35,883 nt of DNA, taken from Sphingobacterium sp. (GTDB lineage Bacteria > Bacteroidota > Bacteroidia > Sphingobacteriales > Sphingobacteriaceae). Below the pieces are notes generated by a model that was not told where the DNA came from, ran no database searches, and saw nothing but the letters and a program-made list of their open reading frames with translations. The stretch lies in assembly GCA_030146225.1 (NCBI GenBank), contig JASLCA010000293.1, forward strand, positions 1-35,883, read 5' to 3'. Position 1 is the first letter of the stretch. Every line of letters begins with the position of its first letter. A program made the position numbers and the translations under genes. Positions 23,872 to 32,678 of the stretch are shown piece by piece.

Positions 23872-24618
23872 CTAGTTTAGATTCATTGTAAGTTTCAAGC
23901 CTGGAGCAATGCCGTAAGCTTGAAATGGACCAGTTCCTATGCCCGCTAATGTTGGCATTAGCGTGGGCCGGATGCGCATGGTCATATCCCGACCAATGTT
24001 CCAACGGTTTTTAAGCATTGAGTCTGCATAAGCTTCTACAACATTTAGTCCCCACCAGCCCACTGTGACCAAAATTGTTAAATCTCTATTCCTGCGGGCA
24101 TAATCCTTTTGCGCAATCAAACCATTTGGCTCCCAGTTGATTAAATCGGGATCTTTTCGATCTTCATAATTATTCGCAATCCTATAGTCTAGCTCATCTA
24201 AAAACTTCCTATAATACCATTGCCAATAATCAAATACCAGGTACGAGCCTACAAATCCACCATAAATTACGGGCACTTTAATCCACCAAAGTCCTTTATT
24301 GGTATGTTGCCCCCATCCCGGTAGCATTAAGGAACGTCGCCAGGCGACCCTAGAAAGCCTTTCAACTTCAAGTCGTGCAGAATCCTTTTTTATGCCATTG
24401 AAATAATATTTCTCCCGCTCTTCCTCAGCCTTCTTCCGCTCCTTCCGCTCTTTCCGCGTCTCTGTCTTTGCGGTATCCTGCGCCGACAGCTTTGCTTGTA
24501 GCGAATCCTTGGCTAAAGGGGCTTTGCCCAAGCTATCCAATTGAATGGCCTTTGTATCTTGGGCGAATGCCGAAAGAAACATAAACAAAGAAAATAAAGC
24601 GGTTACGATATAACGCAT
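23872..24618 (-). CDS. DUF5683 domain membrane protein
   Basis: A 248-residue protein starting at 24618, where TAATG joins the parB stop to its ATG by one shared base; this argues for translational coupling. It has a signal peptide or anchor (MRYIVTALFSLFMFLSAFAQ), a charged Lys/Glu/Arg-rich coiled segment at about 55-70 (RKERKERKKAEEERE), and a DUF5683 domain with SLMLPGWGQHTNKGLWW and short membrane segments. The family is found in this same position between parB and dapB in many Bacteroidota, but its function is unknown. A role in envelope or cell-cycle coupling is only a guess from position. Confidence 0.85.
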   Translation of the reverse strand: MRYIVTALFSLFMFLSAFAQDTKAIQLDSLGKAPLAKDSLQAKLSAQDTAKTETRKERKERKKAEEEREKYYFNGIKKDSARLEVERLSRVAWRRSLMLPGWGQHTNKGLWWIKVPVIYGGFVGSYLVFDYWQWYYRKFLDELDYRIANNYEDRKDPDLINWEPNGLIAQKDYARRNRDLTILVTVGWWGLNVVEAYADSMLKNRWNIGRDMTMRIRPTLMPTLAGIGTGPFQAYGIAPGLKLTMNLN

Positions 24619-25535
24619 TACCAATCTAATAGTTCCAAAATACGACTTAAGTCATCCTCACTGTCAAATGGTATTTCAATAGCACCCTTCCCACGTGTAT
24701 TCTTTAAGTTTAAACGTACCCGTGTAGAAAAACGAGATGCCAAATCATCTTCAATCTTCTGGTATTGAAAGTCCAACTGCTTGCCAACCTCATGTTTCTT
24801 GGGCTTGGATTGCTGCTGTATATTACGTACCAGGATTTCAGTCATACGTACGGACAGGCCTTTATCAATAATCTCTTGATAAACAAACAATTGCTTATCC
24901 ACCTCGCCAACATTGATCAATGCCCGAGCATGCCCCATTGAAACTTGACCATCCCGAATCCCTGCTTGGATAACTGGTGGCAGCTTTAACAAGCGTAGGT
25001 AATTGGTGACAGTTGATCTGTTCTTACTGACACGCTCGCCCAGTTCTTCCTGCTTCAGGTTACACTCTTCAATCATCCTATGAAAACTCAATGCCACCTC
25101 AATCGCATTTAGGTTTTCACGTTGAATATTCTCAATTAAAGCCATTTCCAACATCTGTTGGTCATTAGCTGTACGGACATAAGCTGGAATCTCCGCTATG
25201 CCTGCTAGCTTGGAAGCACGCAAACGGCGCTCCCCACTGATTAATTGATATTCATTTTTGCTGATTTGTCTAACCGTAATGGGCTGAATAAGCCCCTGCA
25301 CTTTTATAGATTCAGACAGCTCCTGCAACGCTTGCGCATCAAAATCTGTACGCGGCTGAAAAGGATTGACAGCGACCTGATCCACAAGGATAAAGTTAAT
25401 ACTGCCTGCGGCAGATATCCCACCATCCTTATTCATAGCAACCTCTGTCGTACTCCCTCGAGAAACATCTATATCCTCACTCTGCAATAATGCCCCCAGT
25501 CCCTTCCCTAATCCGGTCTTTCTTTGTAATGCCAT
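24618..25535 (-). CDS. parB: Chromosome partitioning protein ParB
   Basis: A 305-residue ParB/Spo0J protein. It has the ParB N-terminal domain with the NPFQPRTDFD segment and the CTP-binding/box II motif GERRLRASKLAGI, a helix-turn-helix region (LKQEELGERVSKNRSTVTNYLRLLKLP) that reads parS, and a C-terminal dimerisation domain (FDSEDDLSRILELLDW). It spreads from parS sites and acts with ParA and SMC in chromosome segregation. The ATG is one base after the parA stop. I found no convincing parS site in the window. Confidence 0.97.
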   Translation of the reverse strand: MALQRKTGLGKGLGALLQSEDIDVSRGSTTEVAMNKDGGISAAGSINFILVDQVAVNPFQPRTDFDAQALQELSESIKVQGLIQPITVRQISKNEYQLISGERRLRASKLAGIAEIPAYVRTANDQQMLEMALIENIQRENLNAIEVALSFHRMIEECNLKQEELGERVSKNRSTVTNYLRLLKLPPVIQAGIRDGQVSMGHARALINVGEVDKQLFVYQEIIDKGLSVRMTEILVRNIQQQSKPKKHEVGKQLDFQYQKIEDDLASRFSTRVRLNLKNTRGKGAIEIPFDSEDDLSRILELLDW

Positions 25536-25536
25536 G

Positions 25537-26334
25537 TTATACTGTTGCTGTTTGCTTTTCTTCTGTAACTAAACCATTCTTCTGTAAGATCTCACGCGCT
25601 AAGTTTAGGTAGTTTATTGTACCCTTACATGAGGCATCATGCATAATAACAGAAATCCCAAAACTTGGCGCTTCACTCAGACGTGTGTTGCGCTGAATAA
25701 TGGTATCAAAAACCAGTTCACTAAAGTGTGTACGTACTTCTTCCACCACCTGATTGGACAGGCGCAGACGTACATCGTACATCGTCAATAATATACCCTC
25801 AATCTCCAAACTTGTATTTAAACGCGTTTGAACGATCTTGATTGTATTCAATAATTTTCCTAATCCCTCCAAGGCAAAATACTCACACTGAACCGGAATA
25901 ATAATTGAATCGGATGCAGTCAAGGCATTGATCGTGATCAATCCCAAGGATGGCGAACAGTCAATAATTATAAAATCATAATCATCCTTGATCTGTTCCA
26001 GCATCTTCATCATCTTATACTCACGCTCATGCATATTGATCATTTCGATCTCTGCACCCACCAAGTCAATATGTGCTGGAAGTAAATCCAGGTTTGGCGT
26101 GTCGGTAGCCTGTATGGCTTCACGTGGATCTAGATCATTCACCAAGCATTCATACACACTTGCTTTGATAACACGCGGGTCGAAGCCAATACCTGACGTG
26201 GAATTTGCTTGTGGATCTGCATCCACTAACAACGTCTTGTGCTCCAAGACGGCTAAACTTGCTGCAAGATTGATGGATGTCGTTGTTTTTCCTACACCAC
26301 CTTTTTGATTAGCAATTGCTATAATTTTTCCCAT
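25537..26334 (-). CDS. parA: Chromosome partitioning ATPase ParA (Soj)
   Basis: A 265-residue deviant Walker ATPase. The P-loop KGGVGKTTTSINLAASLA with its signature lysine lies at the N-terminus, switch I contains DADPQANSTSG, and Walker B is IIIDCSPSLG. I start at 26334 (MGKIIAIANQKGG); an upstream in-frame start at 26367 adds eleven residues that do not fit the family. It drives segregation of ParB-parS complexes over the nucleoid. It heads the parA-parB-DUF5683-dapB-lepB cluster and has a -7 element 50 bases upstream. Confidence 0.97.
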   Translation of the reverse strand: MGKIIAIANQKGGVGKTTTSINLAASLAVLEHKTLLVDADPQANSTSGIGFDPRVIKASVYECLVNDLDPREAIQATDTPNLDLLPAHIDLVGAEIEMINMHEREYKMMKMLEQIKDDYDFIIIDCSPSLGLITINALTASDSIIIPVQCEYFALEGLGKLLNTIKIVQTRLNTSLEIEGILLTMYDVRLRLSNQVVEEVRTHFSELVFDTIIQRNTRLSEAPSFGISVIMHDASCKGTINYLNLAREILQKNGLVTEEKQTATV

Positions 26335-26383
26335 GAGATTGAAATCCTTTATTAATCTAAACACCAATGGTATTCTGCTTCTA

Positions 26384-26391
26384 CAAAATTA
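26384..26391 (-). promoter_or_regulatory. -7 promoter element for parA (TAATTTTG)
   Basis: Exact TAnnTTTG on the minus strand, about 50 bases before the parA ATG. There is no -33 TTG at the usual spacing. Confidence 0.4.
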
Positions 26392-26444
26392 AACCTAATT
26401 AACAACCCTTGCGCATGAAAATGCTTAAATCTTGTTAAAATTAG

Positions 26445-26452
26445 TATTTTTG
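26445..26452 (+). promoter_or_regulatory. -7 promoter element for the flavin reductase gene (TATTTTTG)
   Basis: Exact TAnnTTTG with its end 97 bases upstream of the ATG at 26550, implying a leader of about 90 bases. It sits back to back with the parA promoter in the 215-base divergent spacer, which shows nothing else recognisable. Confidence 0.35.
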
Positions 26453-26549
26453 GCCAGCAAACTTAACCAATAGCTAAGGGTGCTAAGATACAAAAAATAG
26501 CATAATCACTTTATACTGATTTTAGGCTTTTTCCTAACAAAAGATCATC

Positions 26550-27071
26550 ATGAATTTAATCATAGCTGGAACGAATAGAGAACGTAGTAATTCATTAAAA
26601 ATAGCCAAGTATTATCAGCAACATTTGTTGGATAAGGGCGAGGCCTGGACGATCTTCTCCCTAACCGACCTCCCAGCAGATATCAGCGTGTCTGACCTTT
26701 ATGGAAAAAGAAGTCAAGGCTTTGAGGCTATTCAAAGTTTAATTTCCGCGACCACAAAGTTTGTTTTTATTATTCCTGAATACAACGGTAGCTTCCCTGG
26801 AATTTTAAAAACATTTATCGATGCCTGTGCTTTCCCAGCCTCATTTCACCATAAGAAAGTAGCCCTTGTTGGGCTGTCCACAGGGAGCTTTGGAAACATT
26901 CGCGGGCTTGACCATTTCACGGGCGTTTGTAACTATTTACGGATGCATGTGCTCCCGCTAAAAGTACACCTACCCAAGGTACAGAATAGCCTGGATATGG
27001 ATGGAAATATCGTGGATGAACTTACCTGTCGCTGTATTCAAGAACAGATCGAGGAGATAAGCCATTTTTAA
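26550..27071 (+). CDS. NAD(P)H-dependent FMN reductase
   Basis: A 173-residue flavodoxin-fold protein of the FMN_red family. The phosphate-binding loop GTNRERSNS at the N-terminus and PEYNGSFPGILKTFID at about residues 72-87 bind FMN; GLSTGSFGNIRG follows. Relatives reduce flavins, quinones or azo dyes with NAD(P)H in the cytoplasm; the physiological substrate is open. Its TAA is only two bases from the TAA of the convergent phosphoesterase gene. Confidence 0.9.
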   Translation: MNLIIAGTNRERSNSLKIAKYYQQHLLDKGEAWTIFSLTDLPADISVSDLYGKRSQGFEAIQSLISATTKFVFIIPEYNGSFPGILKTFIDACAFPASFHHKKVALVGLSTGSFGNIRGLDHFTGVCNYLRMHVLPLKVHLPKVQNSLDMDGNIVDELTCRCIQEQIEEISHF

Positions 27072-27073
27072 GC

Positions 27074-27904
27074 TTAAATAGTGCCATGCACGATGCTTTG
27101 TAACAAATCTTCAATACTTAGCTGAAACTGCTTCCGATCGTGTTGGCTATTGGGCAGGCTGGCCTTTTCCTTTTCATAATAAAACATCGTCCATTTATGT
27201 GCATTGTACTCTAAGGCGGATAAGTTTTCGACCCAGTCCCCCGAATTCATATAGGTACAGGCTCCTTTTTTTGTTTCGAAATGCCGGATTTGCGGCTGAT
27301 GTATATGCCCACAAATAACGTAATCATAGCCATTCTCTATGGCGATATGCGAAGCCGTTTCCTCAAAATCCCCTATAAACTTGACCGCCTTCTTTACTGA
27401 ATTCTTTATGCGCTTGGAAAGCGAATACTTCTCCCGCCCTAGCTTGAGCAGCATCCAATTGATGGCATTGTTAAGCTGAATCAAGCGATCATAACCCCAA
27501 CCCCCTAATTTGGCCAGCCACTTGGCATGCTGAATGGAGGCATCAAAGACATCCCCATGAAAAATCCAGGTCTTTTTCCCGTTTAGGTCTAAAAGCAACC
27601 TATTGGTCAAAGTTATATGGCCAAACTCCATCTTCCCAAATTTACGTAGCAGCTCATCGTGATTTCCAGTGATATAAACTACATCACAGCCTTGACAGGC
27701 TAAGTCCATAATACACTTCAGAACGCGACGATGAGACTCCGGGAAATAACTTTTCCGAAATTGCCATATATCAATTATATCGCCATTTAGCACCAACATC
27801 TTGGGTCGAATAGATGTAAGGTATTGTAACAATTCATCCGCTCTACAACCGTAGGTTCCTAAATGTAGATCGGATATAACGACAAGTTCAACATCTCTCT
27901 TCAT
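27074..27904 (-). CDS. UDP-2,3-diacylglucosamine diphosphatase-like metallophosphoesterase
   Basis: A 276-residue calcineurin-like phosphoesterase with a complete dinuclear metal site: SDLHLG (Asp12, His14), NGDIIDIW, ITGNHDELL, FHGDVFD and CGHIHQPQ. The insertion with YDRLIQLNNAINWMLLKLG and the segment MNSGDWVENLSALEY are those of the LpxH-related proteins of Bacteroidota, which are thought to cleave UDP-2,3-diacylglucosamine to lipid X in lipid A synthesis. No other lpx gene is nearby, so the assignment rests on family resemblance. Confidence 0.88.
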   Translation of the reverse strand: MKRDVELVVISDLHLGTYGCRADELLQYLTSIRPKMLVLNGDIIDIWQFRKSYFPESHRRVLKCIMDLACQGCDVVYITGNHDELLRKFGKMEFGHITLTNRLLLDLNGKKTWIFHGDVFDASIQHAKWLAKLGGWGYDRLIQLNNAINWMLLKLGREKYSLSKRIKNSVKKAVKFIGDFEETASHIAIENGYDYVICGHIHQPQIRHFETKKGACTYMNSGDWVENLSALEYNAHKWTMFYYEKEKASLPNSQHDRKQFQLSIEDLLQSIVHGTI

Positions 27905-28113
27905 AGCTGTTTTTTCAAAACAAACGAAATAAGATGAACCTATAGTTTAGAGAAGGTTAAATAATCATGAATTTTTAAACTTAAAATCTTAATCCAGCCT
28001 ATTAAACCTTCAACATATACAGCTCGTAGTCCTTCAGAAGAAACATTATTCTGAATATCATTTTAATAAAGCTATAACATTCTGTATCTTTAAAAACCAC
28101 TTATAAGCAATCT

Positions 28114-29028
28114 ATGTTAAAAATTCAGGTGAAAAATGAAACAGGGCGTTTACGTGCAGTGGTTTTAGGCATAGCAAATCAAAATGGGCCTATACCCACC
28201 GCAGAAGAAGCATATGACCCTAAATCCCTTGCGCACATAAAGGCTGGAACATATCCTGCAGAATCGGACATGATCTTTGAAATGTCTGCCTTCCAACAGG
28301 TACTACAACGCTATGGCGTAAAAGTCTATCGACCTACACTGATCCCCAATCTCAATCAGATTTTCGCAAGAGATATCGGCTTTGTAATCGACAACAAATT
28401 TATTAAGGCCAATATCCTACCCGACAGGGCTGAGGAATGGCAAGCCATAGAATACCTAACACAACAGATCGAACCCAACTCCTTGATACAAGCCCCAGAG
28501 GATGTGCATATGGAGGGTGGAGACGTAATCCTTTGGGACGATCACATCTTTGTGGGCACGTATTTAGGGGCTGACTATGCGCAAATAAACACGGCTCGGA
28601 CCAATCAAAAGGGAGTTGATTTTATCCAAGATCTTTTCCCCAATAAAACCGTTAAAGCATTTGACCTGGTGAAGTCTATGACTGATGCTCGGGGGAATGC
28701 TTTACACTTGGACTGCTGCTTCCAGCCTATTGGCAAGAACAAAGCAATTATCTACAAGGGCGGCTTTAGGAATAGCGCCGATTACGAATACCTTGTAGAC
28801 CTCTTTGGCCCACAAAACCTATTTGAGATCAGCGCCGAGGAAATGTACCAAATGTTTAGCAATGTGTTTTCCATAGCCGATAATATTGTGGTATCTGAGC
28901 AAAGATTTGACCGCCTAAACCGCTGGTTAAGAGAAAATGCATTTATTGTAGAGGAAATCCCCTATCATGAGATTGGGAAGCAAGAAGGCTTGCTACGCTG
29001 TTCTACACTACCCTTACTTCGTGATTAA
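28114..29028 (+). CDS. Amidinotransferase-fold hydrolase (DDAH/arginine deiminase-related)
   Basis: A 304-residue member of the guanidino-group modifying superfamily. The substrate and catalytic residues are visible: FARDIGF, HMEGGDVIL, the catalytic His in LHLDCCFQP, and the nucleophile Cys296 in RCSTLPLLRD at the extreme C-terminus. The family hydrolyses arginine, dimethylarginine or similar compounds, or transfers the amidino group. The exact substrate is not clear. Four bases separate it from a second enzyme of the same fold, so the two are co-translated. A TATCTTTA near-match to the -7 element lies at 28085-28092. Confidence 0.88.
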   Translation: MLKIQVKNETGRLRAVVLGIANQNGPIPTAEEAYDPKSLAHIKAGTYPAESDMIFEMSAFQQVLQRYGVKVYRPTLIPNLNQIFARDIGFVIDNKFIKANILPDRAEEWQAIEYLTQQIEPNSLIQAPEDVHMEGGDVILWDDHIFVGTYLGADYAQINTARTNQKGVDFIQDLFPNKTVKAFDLVKSMTDARGNALHLDCCFQPIGKNKAIIYKGGFRNSADYEYLVDLFGPQNLFEISAEEMYQMFSNVFSIADNIVVSEQRFDRLNRWLRENAFIVEEIPYHEIGKQEGLLRCSTLPLLRD

Positions 29029-29032
29029 TTTT

Positions 29033-29950
29033 ATGCAACAGACTACAGACACTTTATTGTTGGTTCGCCCCTTTAGCTTTCGTAAAAACGAACAAACAGC
29101 CGTTAATAATTACTTTCAAGAAGACCTTGCAGAGAACAACCTCGACGCCTTAGCCAAGGCGGAGTTTGATCACTTTGTGACTATACTCAATGCCGCCAAG
29201 GTCAATACCCTAATCCTACAGGACAATGGAGAATGGGACACGCCAGACAGCATCTTCCCCAACAACTGCTTCTCTACACATCAGGGCACAGCCGTTAAAT
29301 ACCCCATGTTTGCTGTTAACCGACAATTGGAGCATCAACTGGACCATATTGGATTTTTACAAAGCCAAGGCTTTGCCATTGACAGGATCGTGGATTACAG
29401 GGAGTATGCCAAGGATAACCACTTTCTCGAAGGCACCGGCTGCTTGATCTTGGATCGGGTGCATCGCATTGCCTACTGCTCCCTCTCAGACCGTGCGGAT
29501 GAAAAGCTGATTCATTTATTCTGTAAGGATATGGATTATCAGGCTTGTATCTTTCAAGCCAAGCAAACTGTGGGGCAGGAAAGACTGCCAATCTACCATA
29601 GCAATGTGATGCTTTCTGTAGGCACGCACTTTGCCGTTGTCTGTCTAAGCAGTATAGACGATACTGATGAAAGGAATAGGCTGGTACAGCAACTGGAAAG
29701 CACAGGCAAGACCATTATAGCCATTTCGGCCGCGCAAATGAACGGCTTTGCAGGCAATATCCTAGAAGTGAGCTCTAGCGAAGGCAAGCCTTTGATCGTT
29801 ATGAGCAGTACAGCTTATAATAGCTTTACAGCAGATCAACGCATACTTCTCGAAAGCTTCGGAGAACTTATACATGCTCCATTGGATAGCATTGAAACAT
29901 GCGGCGGCGGAAGTGCTCGCTGCATGTTGGCAGAAGTTTTTTATGCCTAA
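29033..29950 (+). CDS. ctlX: Citrulline utilization hydrolase CtlX family
   Basis: A 305-residue amidinotransferase-fold protein. I start at 29033 (MQQTTDTLLLVRP), four bases after the preceding stop; the longer frame to 28967 runs inside that gene. Typical CtlX segments are MVRP-like LLVRPFSF, DSIFPNNCFSTH, FLEGTGCLILDR, YHSNVMLSVG with the catalytic His, and GGGSARCMLAEVF with the nucleophile Cys297. CtlX is named from Francisella growth on citrulline; its reaction, probably hydrolysis of citrulline to ornithine, is less firmly known than that of arginine deiminase. The catalytic Cys is at the same distance from the C-terminus as in the upstream paralogue. Confidence 0.88.
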   Translation: MQQTTDTLLLVRPFSFRKNEQTAVNNYFQEDLAENNLDALAKAEFDHFVTILNAAKVNTLILQDNGEWDTPDSIFPNNCFSTHQGTAVKYPMFAVNRQLEHQLDHIGFLQSQGFAIDRIVDYREYAKDNHFLEGTGCLILDRVHRIAYCSLSDRADEKLIHLFCKDMDYQACIFQAKQTVGQERLPIYHSNVMLSVGTHFAVVCLSSIDDTDERNRLVQQLESTGKTIIAISAAQMNGFAGNILEVSSSEGKPLIVMSSTAYNSFTADQRILLESFGELIHAPLDSIETCGGGSARCMLAEVFYA

Positions 29951-29953
29951 AAC

Positions 29954-29989
29954 AAAAAAAAGGTGGAATGCATCTGCATCCACCTTTTT
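29954..29989. terminator. Bidirectional terminator between ctlX and the DegP gene
   Basis: AAAAAGGTGGA pairs with TCCACCTTTTT, and an inner TGCA/TGCA helix extends the stem past one bulged A. A and T runs flank both sides, so it can serve both convergent genes. Confidence 0.85.
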
Positions 29990-30041
29990 CCAAATCAACA
30001 ATTATAATTATAAATTTAAAATGCTTGCAATTTAGGCCCTA

Positions 30042-31583
30042 CTAATATTCAATAGGGAAATTAAACTCAACCGTTCCTGCATCTGACACGCCTTTAACAC
30101 GTACAATATTCCGTTTAGAACTACCTAAGGCAGCCTCAACCTCATCGACACTATTAACAGGCTTGCCATTCACATGGGTTATCACCAATCCTTTCTCTAC
30201 CCCAAAGTATTCAAACATGCCACCCCGGTGTACCTGCGTGATTACCACACCTGAATTTACACCATATTTTTTCTTCTGCGCATCACTTGCTGGTGTAAAG
30301 CTTGCACCTAGCTTATTAAAGATTTCAGTAGCACTCTTACTACTCACCTCATCGGCGGCAGCTTTCTTGCTGGTATCCTGTGCCCGTAGCGTAATTGTGG
30401 CATCCTTTTCTTTGCCATCACGCTTGTAGGTAATCTTCACCTTGTCGCCTGGGCGAAGTCTAGCAACACGCTCCTGAAGATCTGAAGAAGAGTAGATAAT
30501 ATTACCTTCAATCTTAGTAATTACATCCCCTTTCTTAAGACCTGCATTTTCAGCAGCCCCATCTTTCACTACATCCTGTACATAAAGTCCGCTGACATCA
30601 TCCAGCTTAAACTCCTTGCGTACCGCCTCATTAATTTCATTAAATGTCACGCCAATATATCCTCGCTGAACAGCTCCAAATTCCTTGAAGTCATCCATAA
30701 TCTTCTTTACCAGGTTGACTGGAATTGCAAATCCATAACCGGCATAGGTACCAGTCGGCGAAGCGATCGCCGCATTGATCCCGATTAATTCCCCGCGGGT
30801 ATTTACCAATGCCCCACCACTATTGCCCTTATTGATTACTGCATCCGTCTGAATAAAGGATTCTATAGCTGTATTTATAATTGGCTCATTGGACTGCCCA
30901 TAAGGAGAGCGCTGCCCTTGATCCCCTAGGATTCCAATCTGCCTACCCTTAGCACTTACAATCCCCGCCGTAACGGTAGACTGCAAACTCAATGGATAAC
31001 CTACGGCCAATACCCATTCTCCAATCTGCACATTGTCTGAGTTCCCAAAGCGTACAAAAGGTAGACTAGCTCCACTTACCTTTAATAAGGCTAGGTCAAA
31101 GTCCGGATCACGTCCGATGACCTTTGCTTCAAAGGTACGCTTGTCGGTCAATTGTACCTCGATCTTGTCAGCATCTTCCACCACATGGTTATTGGTCACG
31201 ATATACCCATCTTGTGAAATCAACACGCCAGATCCTGAAGCCTGTTGACCTTGTCTAGGCTCCGCACGACGCTGTTGTGGCATCCCAAAGAACTCTTCAA
31301 ACATGTCGAATGGTGAGCCTTGTCCCCCACGCTGTGTATTACGGGCTTTCATCGTCACCTTAATGTGTACCACACCTGGTGAGACTGCCGCCGCCGCCTG
31401 CGTAAAATCTAGATTTCCTGTAGAGGACACAATCTCTGCCTCTGGGTTGTTTGCGTAAAAAACCTTCTGCTTTTCTTCAAAAGACAGCTGATTCTGTTGT
31501 CTATCCTCGAAAACCTTATAGCCGCCAATAGCAACAGCGCCACCGACGAAAGCTGTCAATAAACTTATTCCTATTTTTTTCAT
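30042..31583 (-). CDS. Do/DegP-HtrA family periplasmic serine protease
   Basis: A 513-residue protein with an N-terminal anchor or signal segment (MKKIGISLLTAFVGGAVAIGG). I start at 31583; the upstream ATG at 31613 puts ten residues before the signal. The trypsin-like domain has the triad His133 (VTNNHVVED), Asp163 (DPDFDLALL) and Ser255 (NKGNSGGAL). Two PDZ domains follow, the first with GYIGVTFNEI and GLKKGDVITKIEG, the second with GGMFEYFGVEKGLVITHVNG. It degrades or refolds misfolded envelope proteins. It has its own well-formed promoter at 31635-31666. Confidence 0.96.
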   Translation of the reverse strand: MKKIGISLLTAFVGGAVAIGGYKVFEDRQQNQLSFEEKQKVFYANNPEAEIVSSTGNLDFTQAAAAVSPGVVHIKVTMKARNTQRGGQGSPFDMFEEFFGMPQQRRAEPRQGQQASGSGVLISQDGYIVTNNHVVEDADKIEVQLTDKRTFEAKVIGRDPDFDLALLKVSGASLPFVRFGNSDNVQIGEWVLAVGYPLSLQSTVTAGIVSAKGRQIGILGDQGQRSPYGQSNEPIINTAIESFIQTDAVINKGNSGGALVNTRGELIGINAAIASPTGTYAGYGFAIPVNLVKKIMDDFKEFGAVQRGYIGVTFNEINEAVRKEFKLDDVSGLYVQDVVKDGAAENAGLKKGDVITKIEGNIIYSSSDLQERVARLRPGDKVKITYKRDGKEKDATITLRAQDTSKKAAADEVSSKSATEIFNKLGASFTPASDAQKKKYGVNSGVVITQVHRGGMFEYFGVEKGLVITHVNGKPVNSVDEVEAALGSSKRNIVRVKGVSDAGTVEFNFPIEY

Positions 31584-31634
31584 ATTTCTATTTACTCTAA
31601 TTATCTTTAACAATTCTTATACTTGAAGGGTATT

Positions 31635-31666
31635 CAAAAGTAATACCATAAGCGGAGACCTGTCAA
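31635..31666 (-). promoter_or_regulatory. Promoter of the DegP gene (TTG-N21-TACTTTTG)
   Basis: On the minus strand, TTGAC at 31666 is followed after 21 bases (counting from TTG) by TACTTTTG (31642-31635), which fits both the -33 and -7 elements of the Bacteroidota sigma-ABfr promoter. The predicted leader is about 45 bases. It is the best promoter match in the window. Confidence 0.65.
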
Positions 31667-31783
31667 CTTTTCTTCGTTAAAAAATGTTAAGGAAAAGCCT
31701 ACTAAAGTGTTCTTTAACAAGATTTAACAATCGAAAGCCGCTTTGTAACAAGAATATTAATTTTACACGAAATTTTCAACTAT

Positions 31784-32563
31784 ATGCACCAAAAAATTAA
31801 GTTCGCTAAATATCAAGGCGCTGGCAATGATTTTATCCTTATTGACAATAGAAGCTCTGTTTTTGACAGAAATAACAGCACTTTGGTAGAAAAACTTTGC
31901 GATCGTAAATTTGGAATTGGAGCAGATGGACTTATGCTACTTCAAGATACTGAAAATTTTGATTTTGAAATGATCTATTTCAATGCCGATGGCAAGGAAG
32001 GTACCATGTGTGGAAATGGCGGGCGCTGCATCGTCGGCTTCGCGCGGGATTTAGGCATTATTAATTCAGAAACTGACTTTTTGGCAGTAGATGGTGCCCA
32101 TCACGCATTTATCAAAGGCAACCAAGTGGATTTAGGTATGATTGAAGTCCACGCAGTTGAGCGCAATGGGGCTGACTATATACTGAATACAGGCTCTCCA
32201 CACTATATACAGTTTGTACAGCAGCTACAGGATCTTGATGTGTATTCAGCCGGCTATACTATCCGCAACAACTCCAAGTATAAAGCGGATGGCATAAACG
32301 TTAACTTTATAGAAAAAGAAGGGCAAGGCTACTTCCTCCGAACTTTTGAACGTGGGGTTGAAGATGAGACCTTGGCCTGTGGAACGGGCGCTACCGCTGC
32401 GGCTATGGCCATTAGCTTGGCTGAAGAAAGGGAGGGTGCACTGGAAATTCCTATTCGGGTATTGGGCGGACAGCTTTACATCAGCTTCCTTAAAAATGGC
32501 AATTCCTTTAGTAATGTTCGATTAAAAGGCCCTGCCGACTTTGTCTTCCAGGGTGAAGTCTAA
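31784..32563 (+). CDS. dapF: Diaminopimelate epimerase
   Basis: A 259-residue PLP-independent epimerase that interconverts LL- and meso-diaminopimelate, supplying peptidoglycan and lysine. The two catalytic cysteines are Cys76 in MCGNGGRC and Cys199 in LACGTGATAAA, and the N-terminal YQGAGNDFILID is the family signature. It is transcribed divergently from the DegP gene; a TAATTTTA near-match to the -7 element lies at 31758-31765. Confidence 0.97.
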   Translation: MHQKIKFAKYQGAGNDFILIDNRSSVFDRNNSTLVEKLCDRKFGIGADGLMLLQDTENFDFEMIYFNADGKEGTMCGNGGRCIVGFARDLGIINSETDFLAVDGAHHAFIKGNQVDLGMIEVHAVERNGADYILNTGSPHYIQFVQQLQDLDVYSAGYTIRNNSKYKADGINVNFIEKEGQGYFLRTFERGVEDETLACGTGATAAAMAISLAEEREGALEIPIRVLGGQLYISFLKNGNSFSNVRLKGPADFVFQGEV

Positions 32564-32597
32564 GCCTGTAAACAACAGCTTCGCATCAATCTAGCTT

Positions 32598-32632
32598 TAA
32601 TGACAATAGAAGGCCTGCTTTTATGGTCATTA
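32598..32632 (+). terminator. Hairpin after dapF, possible weak terminator
   Basis: TAATGAC (32598-32604) pairs with GTCATTA (32626-32632), and after one mismatch ATAGAA pairs with TTTTAT through one wobble; the loop is GGCCTGC. The stem is AT-rich and the T tract behind it is poor, so termination may be partial and the SNF2 gene could be read from dapF. Confidence 0.4.
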
Positions 32633-32678
32633 TTATGTATATTGGCTCCTTTTTCAGGTACTAGGGATAATTACTTCA

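Noticed and set aside
24880..24910. DnaA-box-like TTATCCAC near parB, suggesting an origin
   Set aside because: A single imperfect match inside coding sequence, no cluster, no AT-rich unwinding region and no dnaA or dnaN.
26115..26132. Possible parS site around CACGTG at 26121 in parA (also CACGTG at 20805 in pdxJ)
   Set aside because: Outside the CACGTG core the flanks do not match the TGTTTCACGTGAAACA consensus symmetrically.
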